From: Alistipes senegalensis
GTDB taxonomy: Bacteria > Bacteroidota > Bacteroidia > Bacteroidales > Rikenellaceae
Direction: 5' to 3'
Length of the DNA: 61,754 nucleotides
Assembly (NCBI GenBank): GCA_023664045.1
Contig: JAMPGH010000002.1
Location: 1 to 61,754, forward strand
A model generated the notes under the pieces. That model worked only from the letters and a program-made list of their open reading frames with translations, made no database searches and was not told the origin of the DNA. Below, one piece after another: positions 1 to 10,280 of this stretch (position 1 is the stretch's first letter; every line of letters begins with the position of its first letter). The translations under genes and the position numbers were made by a program.

Positions 1-1097
1 AATGGTGCATGATGTACGAATCCCTGCGTAACGGCAAACACGGCAAAGGTTCGCATGGATACGGCGGAATCTGGGGCGGTGCGCCGGCATCCTTCCATCA
101 CAACATCCTCGCTCACCACGATTCCCGGAACCCGAGGTTCGACGGCCCGGAGCAGTACGGCGATCAGGAACAGGGACGCGAGGCCTCCAAGTCGAAAGGC
201 ATCACCTCCGACAAACGGCTGGTCGACTTCCGCAACAACGTGGTTTACAACTTCTGCAACTTCCCCGGGTACGGTGGCGTCGGTATCAAGATGAACTACA
301 TCGGCAACTACTACAAATGGGGACCCGCTTCGTACAAAGGAACCGGTCCGAGCTATAAGGACGGGAAGGAAAGCGCCAGCAAAGCCTGCCAGCGGCTGTG
401 GTTCTTCTATGCCGATACATACTATAACGGCAATGGACTGAAGACGCCGGTTCAAGGCCAGCCGAGCATCTATATCGGCGACAACAAGACCAACAAGTTC
501 GATACGACGGTCGGCGACGCCTCCAAAGGAGAAGCCCTGACGGCAGACAACAAAAAAGCGATGGTCGTCAATGCCAACAGCTCGTCGACCGTTCCGCAAG
601 AATTCATCTATTCCGGCAATGCGTATCCGGTAGAAGTCGACGGCAAAACGTGCCGTGTAACGACCCACAAGGCCGACGAAGCATTCGATCTGATGACGCA
701 GTATTGCGGCGCATCGCTCCGGCAGGATGCGGCCGACGAACGCGTACTTGCGGATGTGAAGAACGGCACCGGAACTTCGGGCGAAAACACGACGACGACC
801 AACGCCAACGGACTGAAGAGAAGCTGGTACGGGCTGATCGATATGCCCGAAGACAAAGGCGGCTATCCGACGCTGACGGCGACCGATGAAGAAAAGGAGC
901 GCATCAAGGATAGCGACGGCGACGGCATTCCCGACTATTACGAAGACCTCTTCGGTCTGGACAGCGAGAATCCTGCCGACGCCAACGAAAAAACCTTCGA
1001 TCCGCGCTACACCAATCTGGAGATCTACCTCCACTATCTGGTCAAAGACATCACCAAAGCGCAGACCGAGACGGGTACCTACGCCGAAATCAAGTAG
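1..1097 (+). CDS. Pectate lyase, PL1 family, C-terminal part (5' truncated by window edge)
   Basis: The frame is already open at base 3, ahead of the first ATG at 9, so the true start lies outside the window. Pectate lyases cleave polygalacturonan by beta-elimination, giving 4,5-unsaturated oligogalacturonides. Visible here are RNGKHGKGSHGYGG and ASFHHNILAHHDSRNPRFDG, a HHN..H..RNPR block typical of the PL1 beta-helix substrate-binding face. The C-terminal ~60 residues contain DSDGDGIPDYYEDLFGLD, a calcium-binding thrombospondin-3/dockerin-like acidic repeat common at the ends of secreted Bacteroidota lyases. It is followed by a hairpin terminator and then the SusC/SusD pair in the same direction, which supports a pectin role. 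Family is confident; the exact subfamily cannot be judged from a fragment. Confidence 0.85.
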   Translation, partial: WCMMYESLRNGKHGKGSHGYGGIWGGAPASFHHNILAHHDSRNPRFDGPEQYGDQEQGREASKSKGITSDKRLVDFRNNVVYNFCNFPGYGGVGIKMNYIGNYYKWGPASYKGTGPSYKDGKESASKACQRLWFFYADTYYNGNGLKTPVQGQPSIYIGDNKTNKFDTTVGDASKGEALTADNKKAMVVNANSSSTVPQEFIYSGNAYPVEVDGKTCRVTTHKADEAFDLMTQYCGASLRQDAADERVLADVKNGTGTSGENTTTTNANGLKRSWYGLIDMPEDKGGYPTLTATDEEKERIKDSDGDGIPDYYEDLFGLDSENPADANEKTFDPRYTNLEIYLHYLVKDITKAQTETGTYAEIK

Positions 1098-1109
1098 TGC
1101 AAGCGATCC

Positions 1110-1166
1110 GGCACCGCGGAACGGGAGATACGAAACTCCCGCTTCGCGGTGTCGCGATCCTTTTTC
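1110..1166 (+). terminator. Rho-independent terminator after the pectate lyase
   Basis: A long imperfect hairpin (left arm about 1111-1127, loop ATACGAAA, right arm 1136-1152 with one mismatch) lies 13 nt after the lyase stop. A T5 run follows at about 1160. The remaining ~220 bases to the SusC start are AT-rich and hold no gene; I see no clear TAnnTTTG box there. Confidence 0.7.
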
Positions 1167-1389
1167 GCCCCGATCGGATTCCGGATTCTTTAAAAACGAA
1201 AAGGATACGCCCGCCGACAAACCGACGGACGGAGACGACGGCGACAGCACGACGGAATCGGGCTGACAAATTTTACCATATAATTGATAAAATTTACCTG
1301 CCGTACGGAAGCATAATCCTTAATTTCGTTTATCCGAAACATGAGAATTATTAAAATTTTTCCAAAACCCTAACTAAAAACTTCTAACT

Positions 1390-4300
1390 ATGACAGAGAA
1401 ATTCAACTCTTTCACCAAAACGGCGGCGCTACGTCTGACGCTCGTTTTGGCGTTCGTTTCTTTGGCGGTGGGGAGCGTCTCGGCTCAAAGCCGGGTCATC
1501 TCCGGTACCGTCAAGGATTCAATGGGGCCCGTGCTGGCCGCTTCGGTCGTGGTGGAAGGGACGACTCTCGGCGTGAGCACCGATATGGACGGTAAGTTCA
1601 AGCTGGAAGTTCCTGCATCCGCCAAGCAGCTCCGCGTGAGCTTCATCGGTTACGATGACGCTTTCGTAACGCTGCATGCGTCGCAGACCGAATACGATAT
1701 CACGCTCAGCGAAAGCTCGAACCAGCTCGACGACGTAGTCGTGGTGGGTTATGCCACCGTGAAACGCCGCGACGTCGTGGGTTCGGTATCCTCCATCGGC
1801 AACGAAGCGCTGACCCAGATGCCCGTCGCCTCGGTGAGCGAAGCCATGTCGGGCCGCATGGCCGGCGTACAGGTAACCGCGACCGAGGGCGATCCCGACG
1901 CCGACGTGAAGATCCGCGTCCGCGGTACGGGCTCCATCACGCAGGACAGCTCGCCTCTTTATATCGTAGACGGCTTCCCCGTGGAGAGCATCTCCGATAT
2001 CCCGGCATCGGACATCCAGTCGATCGATGTCCTGAAGGACGCTTTCTCGACGGCCATCTACGGTTCGCGAGGTGCCAACGGCGTAATCATCGTAACGACC
2101 AAGAGCGGCGAATCGGGCCGCATCACGGTGAACTACAACATCTACGGCGGTGTGAAGAACATGGCCAACAAGGATGCGCTGGTTCCCCAGAACACCTACG
2201 ACTTCGTACGTACGCAATACGAATACTCGATGCTGAAGGGCAACACCAGCAGCTACTATACGCCCAACTACGGCGTATGGGAAGATATGGACCTCTACCG
2301 CAACATGCCCGCCAACGACTGGGTGGAGCAGGTATTCGGACGTACGGGTACGGTCTTCGATCACAACATCACGGTATCGGGCGGCGGCGACAAATACAAG
2401 TGGACGGCCGGCTACTCGCACCACGATGAGAAGACGATCATGATCGGCTCGGATTACAAACGCAACAACCTCAACTTCAAAGGCCAGTTCAAACCCGTGA
2501 AGCGCGTGTCGATCGACCTGAACATCCGCTATTCGGACGTAGACGTAACCGGCTCGGGCGCCAACGGCGTCAACGACCGCGGTTCGTCGTCGGGCAACTC
2601 GCGTCTGAAGAACGCCATCGTCTACTCGCCGATTCCGCGCTACGCCGCGATCGTCGAAGAAGACAACCCGGACGACTATCAAAACTACGTACATCCCATC
2701 CAGGCGGTCCGCGAAAACGACTCGCGCTACAACCGTACGACGTGGAACGCCAACGCCGCATTCCAGTGGGAGATCATCGACAACCTGCGTCTGCGCGTGG
2801 AAGCCGGTCTGGACGACTACAAGGAGACCCGCGACCGCTTCTACGGCGTATCGAGCTACGCGTCGCGCTACGCATCGGCCGGCTATCAGAACATGCCGCT
2901 GGCCGAGTGGACGGGAACCTATCGTGAGAAGGTGCGCAACACCAACACCCTGCAGTACGATTTCAAGGACGTGCTCAACAAGGATCACAACCTGAACATC
3001 CTGCTCGGTATGGAGTATCTGCGTACGAGCCAGAACGCAATGAACACCGTAGTCGAGGGTCTGCCCGACTTCTTCGATTCCGAAATGGCATGGAAGTTCA
3101 TGGCCTCCGGCGAACACCCGCTGTCGATCTCGAACAAATACTCCAACGACGACATCCTCTTCTCGTTCTTCGGTCGCGTGAACTACGACTACAAGGGCAA
3201 GTACATGCTTTCGGCCACGATGCGTGCCGACGGTTCGTCGAAATTCGCCAAAGGCAACCAATGGGGCTACTTCCCCTCGGTAGCGGCTTCGTGGCGTCTC
3301 TCGGGCGAAGAGTGGCTCAAGAACGCGACGTGGATCGACAACCTGAAGATCCGCTACAGCTTCGGTACGGCCGGTAACAACAACATCCCCTCGGGACAGA
3401 CCTCGACGCTCTTCAGCGCTTCGTCCACCTCGTGGATCAGTCAGGGTACCGTGATCTGGACCAACGGTTCGGCCATGTCGAACCCCGACCTGAAGTGGGA
3501 AACCACCTATTCGCACAACCTCGGTGTGGACTTCGGTTTCTGGAACAGCCGGCTGACCGGTAGCGTCGAGCTATACCAGTCGAACACCAAAGACCTGCTC
3601 ATCAACTTCCCCGTAACGGGCGGTTATTCGAATCAGTACCGCAACCTCGGCGAAGTGCAGAACCGCGGTCTGGAGGTAACGCTCGGCGCCGCGATCGTCC
3701 GCAAGGAGAAGTGGGGCATCAACTTCGACGCCAACATCGCATTCAACAAGAACGAAGTCGTAGACCTCGGCGGTCTGGACAAGATCACGGCATCGGCCGG
3801 CATGTTCTCGACCGAGATCAACTACGACTACCTGATTCAGAAAGGACGTCCTCTGGGCGACATCTACGGTTATGTGAATCAAGGCATGTACACCGTCGAC
3901 GACTTCGACTACAACAACGGTACGTGGACCCTCAAGGAAGGCATCGCCGACAGCTCGCCCATCACGGGCGCCGAGCTCCGTCCGGGCGCACCCCGTCTGG
4001 CCAAGCTCAGCGACGACGATCCGACCAAGATCACGCAGAACGACATCACCCGCATCGGCAATACGCAGCCGCTCTTCACCGGCGGTTTCTCGCTGACGGC
4101 CTATGCCTACGGCTTCGACATCGCAGCCAACTTCACCTATTCTTACGGCAACGAGATCTACAACGCCAACAAGATCGAGTTCTCGACGACCAAGACCACG
4201 CAAGGTCAGAACGCCCTGAACACCGTATCGCCCTCGAACCGCTGGACCAACATCGACTGGGCGACCGGCGAACTGGTGAACGACCCCGCTACGCTGGCTT

Positions 4301-4620
4301 CCATGAACGCCGGCAAGACCATGTGGACGCCCTACTCGAACAAACGCGTGGCTCAGAGTTGGGCCATCGAGGACGGTTCGTTCCTGCGTCTGTCGTCGCT
4401 GACGATCGGTTACACGATTCCCGAGCATCTGACCCGCAAGATCCGTCTGACCCGCGTACGCGTCTATGCGACCGGCACGAACCTCTTCTGCTGGACGCCC
4501 TACTCGGGCTACGACCCCGAGGTCGACACGCGCCGTTCGACTCCGCTGACTCCCGGTGTGGACTACTCGGCATTCCCGAAGAGCCGCTCGTGGGTATTCG
4601 GACTCAACCTTTCGTTCTAA
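1390..4620 (+). CDS. SusC/RagA-family TonB-linked outer-membrane transporter
   Basis: 1076 residues, normal for SusC. A signal peptide ends near residue 32 (SVSAQS). It is followed by a carboxypeptidase-regulatory-like beta-sandwich (about 36-115; RVISGTVKDSMGPVLAASVV). Next is a plug domain starting LDDVVVVGYATVKRRDVVGS and then PLYIVDGFPVESISDI, both SusC signatures. The remainder is a 22-strand barrel ending in an aromatic residue (FGLNLSF). It would take up pectic oligosaccharides through the outer membrane using TonB energy, with the SusD lipoprotein as lid. The SusD gene follows after 30 nt, so the two are one operon. Substrate is inferred from neighbouring pectinases, not from the sequence of this protein. 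Confidence 0.95.
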   Translation: MTEKFNSFTKTAALRLTLVLAFVSLAVGSVSAQSRVISGTVKDSMGPVLAASVVVEGTTLGVSTDMDGKFKLEVPASAKQLRVSFIGYDDAFVTLHASQTEYDITLSESSNQLDDVVVVGYATVKRRDVVGSVSSIGNEALTQMPVASVSEAMSGRMAGVQVTATEGDPDADVKIRVRGTGSITQDSSPLYIVDGFPVESISDIPASDIQSIDVLKDAFSTAIYGSRGANGVIIVTTKSGESGRITVNYNIYGGVKNMANKDALVPQNTYDFVRTQYEYSMLKGNTSSYYTPNYGVWEDMDLYRNMPANDWVEQVFGRTGTVFDHNITVSGGGDKYKWTAGYSHHDEKTIMIGSDYKRNNLNFKGQFKPVKRVSIDLNIRYSDVDVTGSGANGVNDRGSSSGNSRLKNAIVYSPIPRYAAIVEEDNPDDYQNYVHPIQAVRENDSRYNRTTWNANAAFQWEIIDNLRLRVEAGLDDYKETRDRFYGVSSYASRYASAGYQNMPLAEWTGTYREKVRNTNTLQYDFKDVLNKDHNLNILLGMEYLRTSQNAMNTVVEGLPDFFDSEMAWKFMASGEHPLSISNKYSNDDILFSFFGRVNYDYKGKYMLSATMRADGSSKFAKGNQWGYFPSVAASWRLSGEEWLKNATWIDNLKIRYSFGTAGNNNIPSGQTSTLFSASSTSWISQGTVIWTNGSAMSNPDLKWETTYSHNLGVDFGFWNSRLTGSVELYQSNTKDLLINFPVTGGYSNQYRNLGEVQNRGLEVTLGAAIVRKEKWGINFDANIAFNKNEVVDLGGLDKITASAGMFSTEINYDYLIQKGRPLGDIYGYVNQGMYTVDDFDYNNGTWTLKEGIADSSPITGAELRPGAPRLAKLSDDDPTKITQNDITRIGNTQPLFTGGFSLTAYAYGFDIAANFTYSYGNEIYNANKIEFSTTKTTQGQNALNTVSPSNRWTNIDWATGELVNDPATLASMNAGKTMWTPYSNKRVAQSWAIEDGSFLRLSSLTIGYTIPEHLTRKIRLTRVRVYATGTNLFCWTPYSGYDPEVDTRRSTPLTPGVDYSAFPKSRSWVFGLNLSF

Positions 4621-4650
4621 TCACCTCCAAATTCAAGAAGACAGACAGAT

Positions 4651-6678
4651 ATGAAAAAGTTATTATATAGTATTTCCGCACTCCTCGTCATGGGCGGCCT
4701 CGCGACCTCCTGTCTCGACGATGCGCTGGAAGTCGAGCCGCAGTCGACGTTCGATGCTTCGATCGTATACTCCACCTATCAGCTGGCCGAGTATTCGGTG
4801 ATCGGTATCGGCGAGATCTTCGCACACACCAACTCCTACAACGCCCGTCTGAACCACATGTACGGCTACAACACCGACATCGAGCTCAAAATGGGATCGA
4901 AGGCTTCGGGTGCCAAAGTCGAGGAGTACACCCTCTCGGAATACGACACTCAGATCAACAACGGCTCGCTCAACACCGCCAACAACGGTTACAACGAGAT
5001 CATGATCGGCATCGAGCGCGCCAACCTCGCCATTCAGGGTCTGCGCCAGTACGGCAACACGGCCAATGATCCCGACATGGCCTATCTGCTGGGCGAAGCC
5101 CTCACCTACCGTGCGCTCTACTATTACGAGCTGATAAAAATGTGGGGCGAAGTGCCTCTGCACCTCGAACCGCTGACCTCGGAGACCCTCTATGATCCCA
5201 AGAGCGATCGCGACGACCTCTATGCCGCCATGCTCGCCGATCTGGACGAAGCGTCCGAATACCTCTACTGGCCTTACGAGGCTACGCAGACCATGCGCGC
5301 CGACCGTATGAACAAAGCATTCGCCAAAGGTCTCTACGCCCGCATCGCGCTGAACGCCGCAGGTTATTCGTGGCGCCCCGAGGACGGCAAGGTCGGCACC
5401 GGCGATCCGGGCAGCCTGCGCACCTCCAACCGCGAAGATATGCAGAAATCCGTGCTCTATCCGAAAGCGATGAAGCATCTTCAGGATATCATCGCCAGCG
5501 GTTCGCTCAGCCTCGACTCCGATTTCGAGTCGCTGTGGCGCAAGTTCAACGACTTCTCGCACGTCGACGCTTCGCGCGAGGTGATGTTCGTACAGCCGTT
5601 CGGCAACAGCCGCGGCCGCTGGAACTACGCCCACGCCTATCCTCACACGGCCAACTCGCCTTTCATCGCCGACAAGTCGTCGAAAGGCGGTGCTACGGGC
5701 CCCAACCCCACGCTGTGGTGGAAATACCTGAAGCAGGACACGCGCCGCGACATCACCTGCGTACCCATGCGCTGGAATCAGGACGCCAACGACAAGCAGG
5801 GCGGCTGGGAGATGCGCAACGCTTCGAGCTTCTACTGGGGCAAATACCGCTACGAATGGATGATCGACTATCCCGGCGGTACGGGCGACGGCTGCAAACC
5901 CATCGTCATGCGTTATGCCGACGTCTATCTGATGGCTGCCGAAATCGCAGCTTGGGAGGGTGATCTGGAGGCCGCCAAAGGCTACCTCGCAACCGTTCGC
6001 AAACGTGCCTACAAAGGCAACGAGGGTCTGGTCGACACCTATGTCAATGCGCTGACCATCGGTTCGGCCGCCGGCAGCGACGATGCCGCCATCAACGACT
6101 TCGATGCCGACAACACCATCATGAAGGCCATCATCGACGAACGTGCGCTGGAGTTCGCCGGCGAGTTCCTCCGCAAGCAGGACCTGATCCGCTGGGGTCT
6201 GCTGAAAGAGAAGATGGACGAGGCTTCCAAAGACATGAAATCGCTGGCCATGATGCAGGGCGAATATGCCGAATATGCGAAGTACACCGAGCCGAAGGAG
6301 TTCAAGAACTCGAAAGGCGATCAGGTGCTGGCGACGTTCGACACCTACTACGTATACTGGCGCGAAAAGGGTCAGGGCATCGAGACCTACGGTCTGGAGA
6401 AAGACGAAATCGGCAAAGTTCCCGCCGGCTACAACGGCAAGGAGGACGACGGCGGCTGGAACCGTCTCGACTTCCTTTCGCAGGGCGTTTTCTATCAGGT
6501 TTCGTCCGCCAACTCGACGGTCGACACCTACAACGACGAAATGTCCTACCGCTGGAAGTACTTCTACAACAACAGCTACAACGATCCCTACCCGCGTTCG
6601 ACCTGGCCGCTGTTCGGTCTGAATCTGAGCAACTCGCAGGGTTCGCTGGTCAACGACTTCGGTTACGAGAACTTATAA
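4651..6678 (+). CDS. SusD/RagB-family glycan-binding lipoprotein
   Basis: 675 residues. The N-terminus is a lipoprotein signal with lipobox LATSC (Cys21), so the protein should sit on the outer leaflet of the outer membrane. The body has the TPR-rich SusD fold: TYRALYYYELIKMWGEVPLH in the N-terminal half, and the C-terminal RagB/SusD signature IIDERALEFAGEFLRKQDLIRWG. SusD proteins bind the glycan and cap the SusC barrel. It is 30 nt after SusC and 28 nt before the next surface lipoprotein, so all three are probably cotranscribed. Confidence 0.95.
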   Translation: MKKLLYSISALLVMGGLATSCLDDALEVEPQSTFDASIVYSTYQLAEYSVIGIGEIFAHTNSYNARLNHMYGYNTDIELKMGSKASGAKVEEYTLSEYDTQINNGSLNTANNGYNEIMIGIERANLAIQGLRQYGNTANDPDMAYLLGEALTYRALYYYELIKMWGEVPLHLEPLTSETLYDPKSDRDDLYAAMLADLDEASEYLYWPYEATQTMRADRMNKAFAKGLYARIALNAAGYSWRPEDGKVGTGDPGSLRTSNREDMQKSVLYPKAMKHLQDIIASGSLSLDSDFESLWRKFNDFSHVDASREVMFVQPFGNSRGRWNYAHAYPHTANSPFIADKSSKGGATGPNPTLWWKYLKQDTRRDITCVPMRWNQDANDKQGGWEMRNASSFYWGKYRYEWMIDYPGGTGDGCKPIVMRYADVYLMAAEIAAWEGDLEAAKGYLATVRKRAYKGNEGLVDTYVNALTIGSAAGSDDAAINDFDADNTIMKAIIDERALEFAGEFLRKQDLIRWGLLKEKMDEASKDMKSLAMMQGEYAEYAKYTEPKEFKNSKGDQVLATFDTYYVYWREKGQGIETYGLEKDEIGKVPAGYNGKEDDGGWNRLDFLSQGVFYQVSSANSTVDTYNDEMSYRWKYFYNNSYNDPYPRSTWPLFGLNLSNSQGSLVNDFGYENL

Positions 6679-6706
6679 ACCGTCAAGTATTATAACAGTA
6701 TAAATT

Positions 6707-9700
6707 ATGAAAAAGATATTCAGAAATCTGAAATTCGGGCTCATGCTCTGCGCCGGGGCGCTGGTCGCTTCGTGCTCGGATGTCGATGACGCCATGAACG
6801 AGATTCCGTATACCCGCGTGCTGACGCCTCTGAACTTCGAAGCGGAGGTCGACGCGTCGGTCGGCACGGACATCAAATTCTCGTGGAGCGCCGTTTCGAA
6901 CGCCGACTCCTATGTCCTCGAACTCTTCGAAGCCGTTCCCACCGTTTCGGAAGAGGGCGAGGAGACGTTCGACCTGCCCGAGAGCTTCGACGGACTCGAA
7001 CCGTTCGATATGATCGAAGTCGGCAAGGACGACGTACCCTACACGGTCAAGAATCTGGAAGTCGACAAGTCGTTCTGGGCCCGCGTTCGCGGTGTCAGCG
7101 GAAAGCTGGACGGCTCGCACTGGGCTTGTCTCACGGAGCCCGTTACGACGTCGGCCGTGCGCAAGGGTCTCAACCCCGCGATCGCGGAGCGTACGACGAC
7201 AGCCATCACCCTCAAGTGGGACGATGCCGACGACAAGACCGACCTGACGTCGGTCCGCTGCGAGCTGGTCGTTCCCGTCGAGGGTGTTACGCCTGTCAAC
7301 AAGCCGCTCGGCGAGGAGGAGATTCAGAAATGCTCGGTTACGTTCGACAATCTCGATCCCTGCACCAACTACAAGTTCACGCTGCTGTTCGGCAAGTCGG
7401 GTTCGCGCGGCATCATCACGGCCTACACCCGTCCCGATACCGAGGGTGTAAATACCGTCGCTTCGGCCGATGCCCTTTACAACGCACTCAACGGCGCAAC
7501 GGGCGAAGTCAAGTTGCAACTCGCCTACAACGACGGAGCATTGTACGATCTGACTCCGTTCATGCCGACCAAAGACGGCGTACACGAGCCGCTCGTCCTG
7601 ACCTGCTCGCTCTCGCTCTACGGCGAATCGACCGCCGAGGGTGCAAAACCCGTTCTTCGTGCGGCGTTCACGTCCGCGGCTGCCGAATCGGCTATCCACA
7701 TCGAAGACCTTGTGTTGGACGGCGGCAAGGAACTCGGCGCTACCGTTACGACCGGCGGCCCGATGACTTCGGCCGAGTTCATCAACTGCGAATTTTTCGA
7801 TTTCACCAAAGGTCTCTGGAGCGGTTCCGACAAATTCACCGTAGGCAGCCTGATCTACGACAACGTCTATGCACACGACATCAATGCCACGGGCAGCGTC
7901 GGCGGCGACTTTATCGACATCCGCATAAAAGAGGGAACGGACAACTACGGTTCGCTCGAAATCAAGAATTCCACGTTCTACGCCTGCGCACGTTCGTTCC
8001 TCCGCTGCCGCGAAGGTTCCGGCATCGGCAGCATCTCCGTGGTCAACTGTACGTTCAATCAGGTTACCGCTACCACCGGTTCGAGCAACAACGCGGGTAT
8101 CTTCGATCTGCAGAAGTTCACCCCTACGGCTTTCAATCTGACGAAATGCGTCTTCCTCAACGAGAACAATCCCAACGAAGTAGCTTCGCAGGACAAGCAG
8201 CAGTGGGTAAAACTGACAGGTAACAAGAACACGAACATAGCTCCTACTTGCGTAGGCAATATCTTCTACAATGTCGGTACTACCGATAAAAACGGGAAAA
8301 ACTTCTTCTTCAACCAGCCGTCCGTCGATTTGGCAGGCAATACGCTTTCGCAGGAACTGGCCCTGAAAGAGGGCGGCATGATGCTCGAAGAGGATCCGTG
8401 CATCAACTCGATCGCCGGCAAGATGTATCTGAAGAACGGCGCGATCGCAGCCAACAAGGCTGGCGACCCCCGCTGGTGGAACGCTACGCAGCCGGAGATT
8501 GTCCGTGCAACGGAACTGGAGACGGTAACGGAAGACTACACGTGGAACTTCACCGAGAAGACCATCTTCGACACCGAGACCATCGAAAAGAACACGATCA
8601 TTGACAACATCCGCATCTATGCGCCCGCTGAAGTAGTTATGAGCGAAGGCGTTACGTTCGCGAATGCCGCTACTGTCAACACCAAAGGCGTGCCGACCAA
8701 CAGCGCACTGGCTTTCAAGGCCGACGGCTACGGTTCGGTCGAGGTAACGGCACTGGGCGCCGGCATTACGTCTACGGTTCAGATCATCGCAGGCAACGAC
8801 GCCTACTCGATCAACGCCGACGGCAAACCCCACAAGGTAGTATTCGGCGACCTGATCGGCGAAAACGAAATCTATGTCCTGCCCAGCGTACCCAATATCA
8901 CTTTCACCCAGATCTCTTGGATCAAGGACACCACGCCCGAAGTCGTTACCGAAGCTCTGGCTACGCCCGAAATTACATGGGATCCGGCAAAAGTAAATGC
9001 CGGCGACGCTACGGAAGCGGTAGCTTCGTGGACTGCCGTACCGAACGCAGCCTCGTACGATGTCGTATTCAACGGAACGACAGTCAACACTACTGAGACT
9101 TCTTACACGCTTGCAGCTGCAACCGTTGCTGGCATGGCTGCCGGAGACTATGAAATTTCGGTTGTAGCCAAGCCTACCGAAACCTCGACGAAATACACTC
9201 CGTCCGAGGCCGGTAAAGCCAAGTTCAAGGTTCAGGCCGTCGGCAAACCGATCAAAATGTCGTGGATATTCGCAGATGCGGCGTTTAACAAACTTCTTGA
9301 GGACATCGGAGAGCTCAAGACTGCAAATGGAAACGTCAATACGACCTTAGAGGGGCTGACCATCAAATCGTCGTCGGCTGCCACGATCCAATTGGAAGAA
9401 CGCAACAGTGCCCGAGGCATTCGCTTCAATAAGGCAGGTAGCGCATCCACGACCTATTTCTCGTTCGTCGTACCCGACAACGCAACCTCCGGCAAACTGA
9501 CCATCACCGGTAGAAACCCGAGCAGCAGCGTAAGCGCCATCAACTTCGTGGCAAGCATCAAAGGCGCAGAAACCAAAGCGGCCTGGGTAAAGAACGACAC
9601 TCCGGTTTCGTTCGATATCAACATAAAAGGCGGCGACGTCGTTTATGTCTATCCGGATCAGGGATTCTGGTTCCAGTCGATCGTCTTCGACTATGTGGAC

Positions 9701-10231
9701 CCGACGCAGTCGGCCGACGTAGTTTGGGATTTCACCGAAATCGTCAAAGTAAAGACTACGCTTGTCGACACCACCGACGAGGGAAGTTATAAGTTGAACG
9801 ACGACGGCACGGTCAGTGCAGCAGCAACGCCGACCGCTACGGAGACGCTTTACCTCTTTGGCGGAAGCAAGAAAATCTCCACGAACGAGCGTATCTGCAC
9901 AGCCGATTCCAAGACCTACTTCCCGATGAGCTACGGCGGTGGCGCTGCTTATGCCTATTTCAATGCGAACGGGGGAGGAACGCTGACCGTCGTAGCGGCA
10001 CACGCCAAAGCGCCGGCCGACAATGCCACGTGCGTAATTTCCATTGCAGTCGACGGTACGGAACTTTCCGAAACGTTCTCTTTGGAACCGCAAGATTTGG
10101 CCAAACCGCTCTGCGGCGCCAAAGAGATGTCGTGGGAGATTCCCTCCACGGCTAAGAAAGTCGCAGTAATGAAGAAGAGCGGCAGCACGTCGCCCGACAT
10201 CTACTCGATTACGTGGACCCCGGCCAACTAA
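6707..10231 (+). CDS. Large surface lipoprotein with FN3, DUF4957/DUF5123-type beta-helix and C-terminal beta-sandwich modules
   Basis: 1174 residues with a lipoprotein signal (VASC, Cys23). Residues ~35-250 look like fibronectin-III modules (TPLNFEAEVDASVGTDIKFS). Residues ~260-610 resemble the DUF4957/DUF5123 right-handed beta-helix that accompanies SusCD in pectin loci (SAEFINCEFFDFTKGLWSG, NCTFNQVTATTGSSNNAGIF). Another FN3 follows (~760-850), then two jelly-roll-like segments to the C-terminus. No lyase or hydrolase catalytic motif is apparent, so a surface glycan-binding protein is the best guess. It is the last gene of the SusC operon and is followed by a strong terminator. Domain names are from memory of family patterns; function is inferred. 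Confidence 0.75.
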   Translation: MKKIFRNLKFGLMLCAGALVASCSDVDDAMNEIPYTRVLTPLNFEAEVDASVGTDIKFSWSAVSNADSYVLELFEAVPTVSEEGEETFDLPESFDGLEPFDMIEVGKDDVPYTVKNLEVDKSFWARVRGVSGKLDGSHWACLTEPVTTSAVRKGLNPAIAERTTTAITLKWDDADDKTDLTSVRCELVVPVEGVTPVNKPLGEEEIQKCSVTFDNLDPCTNYKFTLLFGKSGSRGIITAYTRPDTEGVNTVASADALYNALNGATGEVKLQLAYNDGALYDLTPFMPTKDGVHEPLVLTCSLSLYGESTAEGAKPVLRAAFTSAAAESAIHIEDLVLDGGKELGATVTTGGPMTSAEFINCEFFDFTKGLWSGSDKFTVGSLIYDNVYAHDINATGSVGGDFIDIRIKEGTDNYGSLEIKNSTFYACARSFLRCREGSGIGSISVVNCTFNQVTATTGSSNNAGIFDLQKFTPTAFNLTKCVFLNENNPNEVASQDKQQWVKLTGNKNTNIAPTCVGNIFYNVGTTDKNGKNFFFNQPSVDLAGNTLSQELALKEGGMMLEEDPCINSIAGKMYLKNGAIAANKAGDPRWWNATQPEIVRATELETVTEDYTWNFTEKTIFDTETIEKNTIIDNIRIYAPAEVVMSEGVTFANAATVNTKGVPTNSALAFKADGYGSVEVTALGAGITSTVQIIAGNDAYSINADGKPHKVVFGDLIGENEIYVLPSVPNITFTQISWIKDTTPEVVTEALATPEITWDPAKVNAGDATEAVASWTAVPNAASYDVVFNGTTVNTTETSYTLAAATVAGMAAGDYEISVVAKPTETSTKYTPSEAGKAKFKVQAVGKPIKMSWIFADAAFNKLLEDIGELKTANGNVNTTLEGLTIKSSSAATIQLEERNSARGIRFNKAGSASTTYFSFVVPDNATSGKLTITGRNPSSSVSAINFVASIKGAETKAAWVKNDTPVSFDINIKGGDVVYVYPDQGFWFQSIVFDYVDPTQSADVVWDFTEIVKVKTTLVDTTDEGSYKLNDDGTVSAAATPTATETLYLFGGSKKISTNERICTADSKTYFPMSYGGGAAYAYFNANGGGTLTVVAAHAKAPADNATCVISIAVDGTELSETFSLEPQDLAKPLCGAKEMSWEIPSTAKKVAVMKKSGSTSPDIYSITWTPAN

Positions 10232-10244
10232 ACGAGGTTATCTG

Positions 10245-10280
10245 AAAAAAAGAGGAGCGGATAATCCGCTCCTCTTTTTT
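10245..10280. terminator. Bidirectional hairpin terminator between convergent operons
   Basis: A seven-A run and GAGGAGCGGA pair with TCCGCTCCTC followed by six T. Because the A-tract precedes and the T-tract follows the stem, it can stop transcription from both sides. It lies 14 nt past the rightward operon, but about 460 nt past the stop of the leftward GH105 gene. Confidence 0.85.

Noticed and set aside
1519-3516. 665-codon leftward open frame opposite susC
   Set aside because: Antisense shadow of a well-supported gene; composition is Arg/Val/His-rich with no recognisable domain.
6683-8833. 716-codon leftward frame opposite the surface lipoprotein
   Set aside because: Lies wholly antisense to a coding region with signal peptide and domains; no motif of its own.
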